Of a DNA stretch of 64,000 bases, positions 8,212-17,556 are shown piece by piece. The notes below the pieces were generated by a model. It ran no database searches and had not been told where the DNA came from. It worked only from the letters and a program-made list of their open reading frames with translations. The first letter of the stretch is position 1, and each line of letters opens with the position of its first letter. The stretch is from Wolbachia endosymbiont of Ctenocephalides felis wCfeT (GTDB lineage: Bacteria; Pseudomonadota; Alphaproteobacteria; Rickettsiales; Anaplasmataceae). Both the position numbers and the translations under genes were made by a program. Location: NCBI RefSeq assembly GCF_012277295.1, contig NZ_CP051156.1, positions 1,054,001 to 1,118,000 of the forward strand, written 5' to 3'.

Positions 8212-9672
8212 GTATCCATTCAGCCGGGCGGTAAAATAAAGAGTAGACAAGGAATGCTAAAAAGGTAGACTAGAGTGGCTGTGAGGTAATATGGTTGATC
8301 TTTTAGAATTTTGCGAAAGTTTAAGCAGACTATAGAAAAGTTAGAAACAAAAATAGAAGAGCTTAAAGCAGAAAATAAAGCGCTAAGGATCGAAAACGCT
8401 GAGTTAAAAGAAAGGCTTGGCTTAAGTTCAAAAAATTCATCTATACCAAGCTCCAAAGAATTATATAAGATGAGGGAAAATAAGCCAAAAAGTGACAGGA
8501 AAGTAGGAGCACAGGTTGGACATAAAGGCAGTTACCGCCCTAAAATGGAGGCAGATGAGATGGTAAAAATAGAACTGCCCAATACGTGTGAGTGCGGAGG
8601 AGAAATTGCGGTATCAAAAGATCCGTATACTCATCAAAAGGTCGATTTGCCGGAAATCAAGCCGTATGTAGTTGAATATTAACTAGAGCATGGACGTTGC
8701 AAAAGATGTGGAAAAAGAAAAAGTAGCAAGCTACAAGAAGGAGTAACTGCGGACACATTTGGTCCAAGAGTTAAGTCAGTAATTGCAGCATTAAGTGGAT
8801 TTTACAAGAATTCGAAAAAAGAAGTGGCAAATATTATAAAGGACATTTTCAACCTGGATATCAGCGTCGGTAGTGTATCAAATAGCGAGGCTAGAGTGGC
8901 AGAAAAATGCCAAGAAGCATATGAGCAAATTGAGGAAGAGGTAAGCAAGAGCAAAATTTTACATATCGATGAAACTAGCCATTACAACAAAGGTAAACAG
9001 GGCTGGTGCTGGATGTTTGCGAGCAAAATAGGAAGTGTGATCAAATTGACAGAGTCAAGAGGGATGAAAGTCCTGGAAAATAGTAAATTTGGAAAGAATA
9101 ACAACCTAGTAGTGACCGACAGATATGCAGCTTACAACTACTTTTCCAGCAAGAAAAGGCAGGTCTGTTGGGCACATTTAGCAAGAGATTTTGAAAGGTT
9201 GTCTCATAGTTGGAATAGCGAAGTGAAAGTTTTGGGGTATTATTTAAGGAATGTTGCTACTGAATTATTTGCATTGAAAAAAGCTCTGTTAAAGGATGAA
9301 ATAGACACATTAAGGTTCATAAGAAGAGCAAGAAAATTACGCAAGCGAACGAGATATTACTTAAAGAATATATCAAATTTACCCGAGGCAATTGGAGCGT
9401 CTCGAGTAGCAAAAAATATCATGAAATCGGATCTGATGATGTGGAAATTTTTGGACGATCCAGAAAATATTCCACTGACAAACAACTATGCTGAGCGACA
9501 GATTCGGCATTACGTTGTTTACCGAAAAGTTTCATATTTTACACAATCGAAACGGGGAAATATGTTTCTTGAGAGGATAATTTCATTGTACTTGACTTGG
9601 AGGCAAAAGAAGTTAAATCCTTTTCAAAACCTACTGGCTATTGCTTCTTAAGCCATACACCTGAATGGATAC
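8212..9672 (+). mobile_element. IS66-family element, copy A
   Basis: The element is 1461 bp and bounded by terminal inverted repeats starting GTATCCATTCAG. It encodes only the TnpC-type transposase, without tnpA or tnpB, as in the single-gene branch of IS66. The flanking 8-mers tttctgta and ctaaaaat do not match, so no target-site duplication is visible. Its right end lies inside the ankyrin gene that follows. Copies of the same length are at 12466-13926, 32603-34063 and 52548-54008, with a partial copy from 63716. Confidence 0.93.
8311..9651 (+). pseudogene. IS66 transposase TnpC, nonsense mutation (copy A)
   Basis: Frame and sequence match the intact 446-aa transposases elsewhere in the window, but codon 124 is TAA (8680-8682) where the others have CAA (Gln). 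This cuts the protein after the N-terminal coiled-coil and zinc-finger region and before all three catalytic residues. The downstream part keeps D220, D270 and E395. The start is a TTG, as in all copies. Readthrough or internal initiation is possible but unsupported. Confidence 0.92.
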
Positions 9673-10828
9673 CTAAAAATAGCTTTACTGCACTATAGAG
9701 CCCCTTTCTTACGGCAGTATGTAATGGTAAGTTACCGTCTGTATCTTCCAAATTAGGATCTGCTTCATGCTCTAAAAGTAGCTTGAATATATCATAATCT
9801 CCCTTTTCTGGAGCAATATATAGTGGTGAGTTACCATCTTTATCTTTCGAATTAGGGTCTGCTTCATGTTCTGAAGGTAGCTTAAATGTATAATAATCCG
9901 CATTTTCTAAAGCAATATGAAGTGGTAATCTGCCATATGCGCCTTGCAAATTAGGATCTGCTCCCTTTTCTAAAAGTAACTTGACTGTATGGTAATGCCC
10001 ATTTTCTAAAGCAACATGGAGTGGTGAGTCACCACACTTATCTTTCAAATTAGGATCTACTCCATGCTCTATAAGTATCTTTACTATATCATAATATCCC
10101 TTTTTTGCAGCAGTGTGGAGTGATAATCTGTCATATTTATCTTTCGAATTGGGATCTACTGCATACTGCTCTAAAAGTAGCTTAACAATATTATAAAACC
10201 CCTCTTCCACGGCAATATAAAATGGTAAGATACCGTCTCCATCTTTCAAATTAGGATCTGCTCCATGCTCTAAAAGTAGCTTGAATATATCATAATTACC
10301 CTTTTCTAAAGCAATATGGAGTGGTGATCTGTAATACTTGTCTTTCGAATTAGGATTTGCTCCATTATCTAAGAGTAGCTTAACAATAGAAATCTCTCCA
10401 TTCAAACAGGCATGATGCAATAGTGTTGAGTCCTGATATCTTTTATTTATGTAGTCACCAAATTTTCTAGTTGTACCGCTTTTAAATTTTTCAAGTATTT
10501 TTTTTACAGAATCTTTATCCTTAGTTGAAATAACATAGGATAAGAGATCTAATAAATTATCATCAGAATAAATACGCTTAAACGCTTCAAGTAATGCTTT
10601 ATCAGAAAGTGCTGTAGCAAATTTATCAGTAAGCAATTTATATGCTTTAATTACCTCGTCGAATTTTTCGTCCAGCTTTTTTTTTGTGTCCTCGTCCGTA
10701 CCTGGATGTTTATCAGAGTGATATTTATGGACTAAACGCTTGTATTCTTTCCTTATTTCTTCTTTGCTTGGATTGTTAGCTGGCTCCAAGCCTAATGTTT
10801 TTAAAGCCTCTTCTTTTTCTCCGTACAT
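9638..10828 (-). CDS. J-domain and ankyrin-repeat protein, C-terminus replaced by an IS66 end
   Basis: An effector-like protein of 396 aa. Residues 5-70 form a DnaJ-type J domain (ALKTLGLEPANNPSKEEIRK, then HKYHSDKHPG), but the invariant HPD is HSD, which should weaken or abolish Hsp70 stimulation. Residues 75-125 are a helical linker. From about 130 onward there are about eight ankyrin repeats with the TPLH(I/V)A..G.Y...KLLLEHGADPN pattern. Some are degenerate (KLPSEHEADPN). The last ten residues, IHSGVWLKKQ, are encoded by the right end of IS66 copy A, so the native C-terminus is lost. No signal peptide is present. Type IV secretion into the host is inferred from the family only. Confidence 0.88.
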   Translation of the reverse strand: MYGEKEEALKTLGLEPANNPSKEEIRKEYKRLVHKYHSDKHPGTDEDTKKKLDEKFDEVIKAYKLLTDKFATALSDKALLEAFKRIYSDDNLLDLLSYVISTKDKDSVKKILEKFKSGTTRKFGDYINKRYQDSTLLHHACLNGEISIVKLLLDNGANPNSKDKYYRSPLHIALEKGNYDIFKLLLEHGADPNLKDGDGILPFYIAVEEGFYNIVKLLLEQYAVDPNSKDKYDRLSLHTAAKKGYYDIVKILIEHGVDPNLKDKCGDSPLHVALENGHYHTVKLLLEKGADPNLQGAYGRLPLHIALENADYYTFKLPSEHEADPNSKDKDGNSPLYIAPEKGDYDIFKLLLEHEADPNLEDTDGNLPLHTAVRKGLYSAVKLFLGIHSGVWLKKQ

Positions 10829-10872
10829 AATTTAATATACTTAGAACATAATAAATTATATAATATTTTTAA

Positions 10873-12087
10873 CTAAAAGTCTATATTTTTCATTATTTTC
10901 ATAAATTCAGCAATTCCATTCTTCAGCCCTGTTTTTTCTGTATTACCAGCCATATCATGTAGCTTTTCAGGATTGTTTAGTAGATTAGTTAGCAACTCTG
11001 TGAGATTTTTTTCTGCTCCGCCATTTTGCTCAACTATCACTGCCGCACCAAAATCTTCAACGTATTTTGCGTTGTAAAGCTGGTGATCATCTTTTGAGTG
11101 AGGGTAGGGAATATATATAGCAGGGCGCCCAGTTAGGGTTATTTCTGCTATTGAAGTTGCTCCAGCGCGGCTGATTACTAAATGTGCGTTTGCTAGCCTA
11201 TTTTTCATATCATTGAAAAATTCACTTAATTCGCAATTAATATATTCACTTTTGTATAAATCTTTAACCTTATTTATGTTTTTTCCAGTACATTGCTGTG
11301 TTATTTTTATTTTCTTCTTTAATTCTGAAGGCAAGGTGCAAATTGCGCTGCTTATCACGTTATCAAATAAGTTTGCACCTTGGCTGCCTGCTGTGATTAA
11401 TATATTTATACTTGGTGTCATTCCAGCGCGTGACACTGGAATCCAGCTTTTTTCATAGGCAGAGGAGTCTGTTATTTTTGTACTAGAAATTCCTGTGTCC
11501 CAGTGTCGGCTACTTAGATGACACCGTTTTGCAGGCAAAAGCATACTGGATCCCAGTGTCAGGCTACTCGGATGATATTGCGGTTCTGCATAAGGTATTG
11601 GAGCAAGAGGTACAGAATATTCCTGCACTTTTGTATCAACAAAATTCCCAGTGAAAACACATTTACTTCTTTCTGCATATTTAGTCTCTGGAAAGCTAGT
11701 CGCAATTAATTTTGCACTCTTAGAAAAAAATCTGTTTACTCTGCCCAAGACCGTGTTTTGCTCGTGCAGAATTATTGGTATAGAAAGAATCCTTGCTGCA
11801 AGAAGGCTTGGAAAGGAAGCATAGCTGCCAAAGCCAATGACTATCTTTGGCTTTAATTTTTTCATTTTGTATAGTGCTAGTATAGAGCTATACATTAGCA
11901 AAAAGAAAAATTTAAATTTGTTGCTACTTGATTTACATAACATTAAAATGTAGCTTTCTGCGTTGGTATTTATTTGTTTATCAGTGAATAATATAGAGTT
12001 ATAGCCTTGTGCATTTAATTCCTTTGCTAAAGCTATAGCCGGGAAGATGTGCCCACCTGTGCCACCTGTTGCTAGAATAATGTTCAT
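10873..12087 (-). CDS. murG: UDP-GlcNAc:undecaprenyl-PP-MurNAc-pentapeptide GlcNAc transferase MurG with in-frame palindromic insert
   Basis: MurG makes lipid II at the inner face of the membrane. The N-terminal ATGGTGGHIFPAIALA loop (residues 6-21), VIGFGSYASFPSLLAA, the HEQNTVLGRVNR acceptor-side motif, and the C-terminal ITAGSQGANLFD and RAGATSIAEI sugar-nucleotide motifs are all present. At 404 aa it is longer than usual. The excess is a block at about residues 168-225, encoded by 11413-11586, which is a palindromic repeat inserted in frame between the two domains. The frame continues cleanly on both sides, so the protein is probably still made. Wolbachia keeps lipid II synthesis, so activity is likely under selection. 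Confidence 0.93.
   Translation of the reverse strand: MNIILATGGTGGHIFPAIALAKELNAQGYNSILFTDKQINTNAESYILMLCKSSSNKFKFFFLLMYSSILALYKMKKLKPKIVIGFGSYASFPSLLAARILSIPIILHEQNTVLGRVNRFFSKSAKLIATSFPETKYAERSKCVFTGNFVDTKVQEYSVPLAPIPYAEPQYHPSSLTLGSSMLLPAKRCHLSSRHWDTGISSTKITDSSAYEKSWIPVSRAGMTPSINILITAGSQGANLFDNVISSAICTLPSELKKKIKITQQCTGKNINKVKDLYKSEYINCELSEFFNDMKNRLANAHLVISRAGATSIAEITLTGRPAIYIPYPHSKDDHQLYNAKYVEDFGAAVIVEQNGGAEKNLTELLTNLLNNPEKLHDMAGNTEKTGLKNGIAEFMKIMKNIDF
11413..11586 (-). repeat. Protein-coding palindromic repeat inside murG
   Basis: About 174 bases with GGTGTCATTCCAGCG...CGCTGGAAT-type palindromes near one end (11414-11446) and a second diverged pair (CCCAGTGTC, GGATGATA) at the other. It adds about 58 residues to MurG without a stop or frameshift. 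The palindromes match hairpins elsewhere in the window. In-frame palindromic elements of this kind are known from Rickettsia and Wolbachia. Exact edges are estimated from where MurG similarity resumes. Confidence 0.85.
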
Positions 12088-12465
12088 CTGAGTGGTAAAT
12101 AAATGCTAGATTGTTAACTATTATTTAGCAGTTTGCACGTAGAATTTGTAAAGCTAATAGTTGAGTGAAATATGCCTGAAGATAATAGAAAAGGACTCAA
12201 TGAAGGAAAAGGGCCTCAAAAGCGAGAGGAAGAGAGTGGTAATCTTTTGAAATCATTGGGGAATATAATAAAAGCCATCTTCAATTCAGTAGTCAATCTA
12301 CCGGAGCAATATGATAAGGATGTTAATTTACAGCAAAGTGCTTATATACAAGGAAAAAGGCCTTAGATCTTGACCAAAGTCCTGGTGTTGAAGGAATAAG
12401 CCCTAAGGATCTTGACCCAGAAAAACAACTTGAAGTGGAAGAAGCAGGAAAAGGGTTGTTGGTAG

Positions 12466-13926
12466 GTATCCATTCAGGGGTATGGCTTAAGAAGCAATAG
12501 CCAGTAGGTTTTGAAAAGGATTTAACTTCTTTTGCCTCCAAGTCAAGTACAATGAAATTATCCTCTCAAGAAACATATTTCCCCGTTTCGATTGTATAAA
12601 ATATGAAACTTTTCGGTAAACAACGTAATGCCGAATCTGTCGCTCAGCATAGTTGTTTGTCAGTGGAATATTTTCTGGATCGTCCAAAAATTTCCACATC
12701 ATCAGATCCGATTTCATGATATTTTTTGCTACTCGAGACGCTCCAATTGCCTCGGGTAAATTTGATATATTCTTTAAGTAATATCTCGTTCGCTTGCATA
12801 ATTTTCTTGCTCTTCTTATGAACCTTAATGTGTCTATTTCATCCTTTAACAGAGCTTTTTTCAATGCAAATAATTCAGTAGCAACATTCCTTAAATAATA
12901 CCCCAAAACTTTCACTTCGCTATTCCAACTATGAGACAACCTTTCAAAATCTCTTGCTAAATGTGCCCAACAGACCTGCCTTTTCTTGCTGGAAAAGTAG
13001 TTGTAAGCTGCATATCTGTTGGTCACTACTAGGTTGTTATTCTTTCCAAATTTACTATTTTCCAGGACTTTCATCCCTCTTGACTCTGTCAATTTGATCA
13101 CACTTCCTATTTTGCTCGCAAACATCCAGCACCAGCCCTGTTTACCTTTGTTGTAATGGCTAGTTTCATCGATATGTAAAATTTTGCTCTTGCTTACCTC
13201 TTCCTCAATTTGCTCATATGCTTCTTGGCATTTTTCTGCCACTCTAGCCTCGCTATTTGATACACTACCGACGCTGATATCCAGGTTGAAAATGTCCTTT
13301 ATAATATTTGCCACTTCTTTTTTCGAATTCTTGTAAAATCCACTTAATGCTGCAATTACTGACTTAACTCTTGGACCAAATGTGTCCGCAGTTACTCCTT
13401 CTTGTAGCTTGCTACTTTTTCTTTTTCCACATCTTTTGCAATGTCCATGCTGTAGTTGATATTCAACTACATACGGCTTGATTTCCGGCAAATCGACCTT
13501 TTGATGAGTATACGGATCTTTTGATACCGCAATTTCTCCTCTGCACTCACACGTATTGGGCAGTTCTATTTTTACCATCTCATCTGCCTCCATTTTAGGG
13601 CGGTAACTGCCTTTATGTCCAACCTGTGCTCCTACTTTCCTGTCACTTTTTGGCTTATTTTCCCTCATCTTATATAATTCTTTGGAGCTTGGTATAGATG
13701 AATTTTTTGAACTTAAGCCAAGCCTTTCTTTTAACTCAGCGTTTTCGATCCTTAGCGCTTTATTTTCTGCTTTAAGCTCTTCTATTTTTGTTTCTAACTT
13801 TTCTATAGTCTGCTTAAACTTTCGCAAAATTCTAAAAGATCAACCATATTACCTCACAGCCACTCTAGTTTACCTTTTTAGCATTCCTTGTCTACTCTTT
13901 ATTTTACCGCCCGGCTGAATGGATAC
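12466..13926 (-). mobile_element. IS66-family element, copy B
   Basis: The element is 1461 bp, in opposite orientation to copy A, with the same GTATCCATTCAG ends. The flanks are gttggtag (left) and caacacac (right), with no direct duplication. The transposase frame is open but carries a change at a catalytic residue (see the gene entry). Confidence 0.93.
12487..13827 (-). CDS. IS66 transposase TnpC, open but with catalytic Asp270 changed to Asn (copy B)
   Basis: The full 446-aa frame has a coiled-coil N-terminus (about residues 5-40), a zinc-finger-like CxC...CxxC region (93-133) and a DDE core. D220 (LHIDETSHY) and E395 (NNYAERQIRH) are kept, but the second Asp is Asn (VVTNRYAAY; the other copies have VVTDRYAAY). 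It also has R for G in the first zinc-finger knuckle (CECRGE) and C for R at 344. These changes predict an inactive enzyme despite the intact frame. It starts at TTG. Confidence 0.92.
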   Translation of the reverse strand: MRKFKQTIEKLETKIEELKAENKALRIENAELKERLGLSSKNSSIPSSKELYKMRENKPKSDRKVGAQVGHKGSYRPKMEADEMVKIELPNTCECRGEIAVSKDPYTHQKVDLPEIKPYVVEYQLQHGHCKRCGKRKSSKLQEGVTADTFGPRVKSVIAALSGFYKNSKKEVANIIKDIFNLDISVGSVSNSEARVAEKCQEAYEQIEEEVSKSKILHIDETSHYNKGKQGWCWMFASKIGSVIKLTESRGMKVLENSKFGKNNNLVVTNRYAAYNYFSSKKRQVCWAHLARDFERLSHSWNSEVKVLGYYLRNVATELFALKKALLKDEIDTLRFIRRARKLCKRTRYYLKNISNLPEAIGASRVAKNIMKSDLMMWKFLDDPENIPLTNNYAERQIRHYVVYRKVSYFIQSKRGNMFLERIISLYLTWRQKKLNPFQNLLAIAS

Positions 13927-14407
13927 CAACACACAAGGTGAAAGATCAGGTGACAAGAGTCATCAATACACCACAAGGGATTACGTAACAATTTACTACA
14001 ATAATATATTAGCCAGTTTAAGTAGATCATGGCAAGAGTTTAAAGAAAAAGCGCATGGCGTTAGGTATGAGATCGGAACTTGGCTGAGAAAAGTTTATAA
14101 AAATCTTACTAAACAATCTACAACATATCTCTTCAAGGCTGAAACAGAGCACCATGCTAAAAAAACAGAAACGAAGGAATTAAATTGTAAATCTAAACCA
14201 TTTATAACTCCACCGCTTCATCCAGCAAGAGGAAGTCATGATATGGATCAAGTTGGTGTTACTCAATACGGTGACCATTCACGAATGTAAAATAGAGATT
14301 GATAAAAAATGGCATAGAAGTGTGGAGATAATAGATCTTATCAAATAGAATAAGATTGCCTTAACAGCGCTTAAAATGTACAATATGTGCGTTGGTTAAG
14401 TATATAA

Positions 14408-16204
14408 ATGAACAACATAAGAAATTTTGCAATAATAGCACATATAGATCATGGCAAGTCAACGCTTGCTGACCGTTTGATAGAGGAATGTAACGGTCTT
14501 GAAGCAAGAGAGATGACTAATCAAATACTTGATTCAATGGATATAGAGCGCGAACGTGGCATTACAATTAAAGCACAAACGGTTAGGTTGAATTATACAG
14601 CAAAAGATGGCAATCAGTATTGCTTGAACCTTATGGACACTCCAGGTCATGTTGACTTTTCATATGAAGTTAGCCGAAGTTTAGCTGCATGTGAAGGTTC
14701 ACTTTTGGTAGTGGACAGTAGTCAAGGAGTTGAGGCGCAAACTCTTGCAAATGTGTATAAGGCGATTGATAATAACCATGAAATAATAGTTGTGCTCAAC
14801 AAAATTGATCTTCCCGCTGCAGATCCAAAAAAAGTAAAACTCCAGGTTGAGGAGGTAATTGGTATTGACGCAAGTGAGTCAGTTTTAATATCAGCTAAAA
14901 CTGGTTTGGGAATAAAGGATGTATTGGAAGCAATAGTAACAAAATTTCCAGCTCCACAGGGAGATGCAAGTGCTCCATTGCAGGCAATATTGGTTGATAG
15001 TTGGTATGACACTTATCTTGGAGTTGTAATTTTAGTACGCATTAAAAATGGGGTACTAAAAAAAGGCATGAAAATTGTTATGATGTCCAACAATGCTACA
15101 TATCAGGTAGATAATATTGGTATTTTTACTCCTAAGAAAATAATGACTAGTGAACTTTCAGCAGGTGAAGTTGGCTTTATAACTGCATCAATGAAGGAAG
15201 TAGCAGACTGCAAAGTAGGGGACACTATCACTGAAGAGAAAAGGCCTTGCAGCGCAGCACTACCTGGATTTAAAGAAGTGCATCCTGTGGTGTTTTGCAG
15301 CATTTTTCCTAATAAAATAGATGATTTTAAATATTTAAGGGAAGCGCTGGAAAAATTACACTTAAATGATGCAAGTTTCACTTTTGAAGCTGAAACTTCA
15401 AATGCGCTTGGTTATGGATTTCGCTGTGGTTTTTTGGGAATGCTCCATCTTGAAGTGATTCAAGAAAGACTAGAAAGAGAGTTTGATTTAGATTTAACAG
15501 CAACTGCGCCAAGTGTTATATATAAAGTCACAACACGAAACGGTGAAGTGCTGAGTATTCACAATCCAAGCGATATGCCAGATCCAACTAAAATTGAAAT
15601 GGTAGAAGAACCATGGATTACTGCAACTATAATGGTTCCTGATCAATATTTGGGTGATATCTTGTCTCTATGCGAAGAAAGGAGAGGAAATCAGGAAGAT
15701 TTATCGTATGTTGGCAATACAACAACAGCACTCTTAAGATATAAACTACCACTGTCTGAAGTTGTTTTTGATTTTTATGATAGACTAAAGTCAGTGTCTA
15801 AGGGATATGCAAGCTTGGATTGGGAAATTTCTAACTATCAGGAGAGCCAAATAGATAAGTTAAGCTTTTTAATTAATGGTGAACCGGTTGATGCACTGGC
15901 TTGCATAGTTCATAAAAGTAGAGCAGAAAAAAGGGGGCGTGAAATATGTACGCGCTTGCAGGATTTAATACCACGTCAGCAATATAAAATTGCGATCCAG
16001 GCAGCAGTAGGTGGTAAAATTATTGCCAGAGAAACAATTAATCCGTATAGAAAAGATGTAACAGCAAAACTCTATGGTGGTGATGTTACACGGAGAATGA
16101 AGTTACTTGAAAAACAAAAGAAAGGTAAAAAAAGACTGCACTCCATAGGAAACGTCAATATTCCACAGAATGCGTTTATTCAAGCTTTGAAGATAAGTGA
16201 TTAA
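14408..16204 (+). CDS. lepA: Elongation factor 4 (LepA)
   Basis: A translational GTPase of 598 aa, the normal family length, which acts on the ribosome under stress and during initiation. G1 is AHIDHGKST (residues 10-18), the switch I region has [13 protein letters not shown]3 is DTPGHVDF, and G4 is NKIDLP. Domains III to V follow, with the LepA-specific C-terminal region ending in [22 protein letters not shown]. It stands alone on the plus strand, convergent with ffh (8 bases between the stops). Confidence 0.98.
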   Translation: MNNIRNFAIIAHIDHGKSTLADRLIEECNGLEAREMTNQILDSMDIERERGITIKAQTVRLNYTAKDGNQYCLNLMDTPGHVDFSYEVSRSLAACEGSLLVVDSSQGVEAQTLANVYKAIDNNHEIIVVLNKIDLPAADPKKVKLQVEEVIGIDASESVLISAKTGLGIKDVLEAIVTKFPAPQGDASAPLQAILVDSWYDTYLGVVILVRIKNGVLKKGMKIVMMSNNATYQVDNIGIFTPKKIMTSELSAGEVGFITASMKEVADCKVGDTITEEKRPCSAALPGFKEVHPVVFCSIFPNKIDDFKYLREALEKLHLNDASFTFEAETSNALGYGFRCGFLGMLHLEVIQERLEREFDLDLTATAPSVIYKVTTRNGEVLSIHNPSDMPDPTKIEMVEEPWITATIMVPDQYLGDILSLCEERRGNQEDLSYVGNTTTALLRYKLPLSEVVFDFYDRLKSVSKGYASLDWEISNYQESQIDKLSFLINGEPVDALACIVHKSRAEKRGREICTRLQDLIPRQQYKIAIQAAVGGKIIARETINPYRKDVTAKLYGGDVTRRMKLLEKQKKGKKRLHSIGNVNIPQNAFIQALKISD

Positions 16205-16212
16205 TACTTTCT

Positions 16213-17556
16213 CTATTTCTTACTTAACATATCCATCAAATCAGATTCTTTGAACTTACTGTGATCAACTTTGCTGAATTTGTTTACCATAGCACTCATC
16301 TGATCGTATTGCTTAATTAAGAGATTAATATCCGGTACGCCTGTTCCAGAACCCTTTGCAATTCTGAGTCTCCTTTTGCCATTTAAAATATCTGGATTTT
16401 GCCTTTCTTTTTCAGTCATCGAGTTGATGATAGCGATATATTTTTTTACTTTGGTGTCGTCTGGTACTCCGCTACTCAATTTTTTTGTAAATGAGCTAGG
16501 AATGAATTTCATTATACTACTAATTCCATCCATTTTTTTTAGAGTTTTTAGCATTCCCACTAGGTCATTTAGGTCAAATTTACCTTTTTTGACTTTACTT
16601 TGCAGTTTACTAATCTCTTCCTGGCCAACAATTTCAGCGGCTTTTTCAACCAATGAAACGACATCACCCATGCTGAGTATTCTTTTTGCAATCCTGTCAG
16701 GGTAAAAATCGTCAAGATCGCTTAACTTTTCGCCACAAGCAATAAATTTAATAGGACAATTAGTGATCATCTTCATGGAAAGTGCTGCACCACCGCGTGC
16801 GTCTCCATCAACACGAGTTAGAATAATGCCAGTCACGCCGATTATCTCATTGAACGACTTAGCAATATTTACTGCGTCCTGACCTATCATTGAATCAGCA
16901 ACTAAAATCACTTCTGCAGGTGAAGTGAGCTCCTTTACAGCTTTCAATTCGTTCATCATGCTGTCATCAATGTGAAGCCTACCTGCAGTATCCAATATCA
17001 ATACATCATAATTATCATCTTTTGCATTTTTCAGTGCTCTTTTTGCAATCATAAGTGGCTTTTCATCCGCTATAACAGGCAAAGTTTGCACATCTATTTG
17101 TTTGCCTAGCACTTCAAGCTGCTTTTGAGCGGCTGGCCTATAAATGTCCAAGGAAGCTAGCATCACTTTTTTCTTCTGTTTTTTTAGCTTTAAAGCAAGC
17201 TTTCCTGAAGTAGTTGTCTTACCTGCGCCTTGTAATCCTACCATCATAATTACAGCAGGAGATTTAACTGTAAGATTTAATTCACTTTTTTCTGATCCTA
17301 AAGTTGCAACTAAATTATCTTGAACAATTTTGATTATCATTTGCGCTGGAGAAACACTTTTGATAACTTTTTCTCCAACTACTTTATCTTTAATGTCATT
17401 GATAAACTTTTTCGCAACTTCAAGTGCAACATCAGCTTCAATCAAAGCTATGCGTATCTCGCGCATAGCGAGATTAAAATCATCTTCGGAGATAATTGAC
17501 TTCCCTTTTAGTTTGCTAAATACAGAATTTAAGCTTTCAGTTAAAGATTTAAACAT
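16213..17556 (-). CDS. ffh: Signal recognition particle GTPase Ffh (SRP54)
   Basis: Ffh binds signal peptides on ribosomes with 4.5S RNA and hands them to FtsY. The 447-aa protein has the N-terminal helical bundle (1-95), the P-loop GLQGAGKTTTSGKLA near residue 108, DTAGRL near 190, the LTRVDGDARGGAALS closing loop, and a C-terminal M domain with the RRLRIAKGSGTGV RNA-binding helix. The M domain is short in methionine runs. Its start overlaps the end of the upstream antiporter-like gene by 16 bases, so the two are cotranscribed. Confidence 0.97.
   Translation of the reverse strand: MFKSLTESLNSVFSKLKGKSIISEDDFNLAMREIRIALIEADVALEVAKKFINDIKDKVVGEKVIKSVSPAQMIIKIVQDNLVATLGSEKSELNLTVKSPAVIMMVGLQGAGKTTTSGKLALKLKKQKKKVMLASLDIYRPAAQKQLEVLGKQIDVQTLPVIADEKPLMIAKRALKNAKDDNYDVLILDTAGRLHIDDSMMNELKAVKELTSPAEVILVADSMIGQDAVNIAKSFNEIIGVTGIILTRVDGDARGGAALSMKMITNCPIKFIACGEKLSDLDDFYPDRIAKRILSMGDVVSLVEKAAEIVGQEEISKLQSKVKKGKFDLNDLVGMLKTLKKMDGISSIMKFIPSSFTKKLSSGVPDDTKVKKYIAIINSMTEKERQNPDILNGKRRLRIAKGSGTGVPDINLLIKQYDQMSAMVNKFSKVDHSKFKESDLMDMLSKK

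Larger units (their letters stand above)
12172..14290 (+). pseudogene. Unknown gene broken by a poly(A) frameshift and by IS66 copy B
   Basis: The 5' part (from ATG 12172) reads MPEDNRKGLNEGKGPQKREE and stops at 12366. One extra A in the run at 12353-12357 would restore a frame that continues as KALDLDQSPGVEGISPKDL and on to the IS edge at 12465. After the IS, 13927-14290 continues an open frame (TQGERSGDKSHQYTTRDYV...) to a stop at 14288-14290. The pieces are hydrophilic and of low complexity. No family is recognised. That they were once one gene is inferred from orientation and character, because no target duplication ties the two flanks together. Confidence 0.55.

Noticed and set aside
8220..8456. 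A 78-aa minus-strand frame repeated at every IS66 left end
   Set aside because: It is antisense to tnpC and recurs only because the IS recurs; it lacks a ribosome-binding site and has an uninformative Ser/Phe/Leu-rich composition.
8824..9651. A separate 275-aa gene in IS66 copy A
   Set aside because: It is the downstream part of the nonsense-mutated transposase and lines up codon for codon with copy D; there is no independent start signal.
11213..11709. Antisense frames within murG
   Set aside because: They lie opposite a well-supported gene and the palindromic insert creates open frames on both strands by symmetry.
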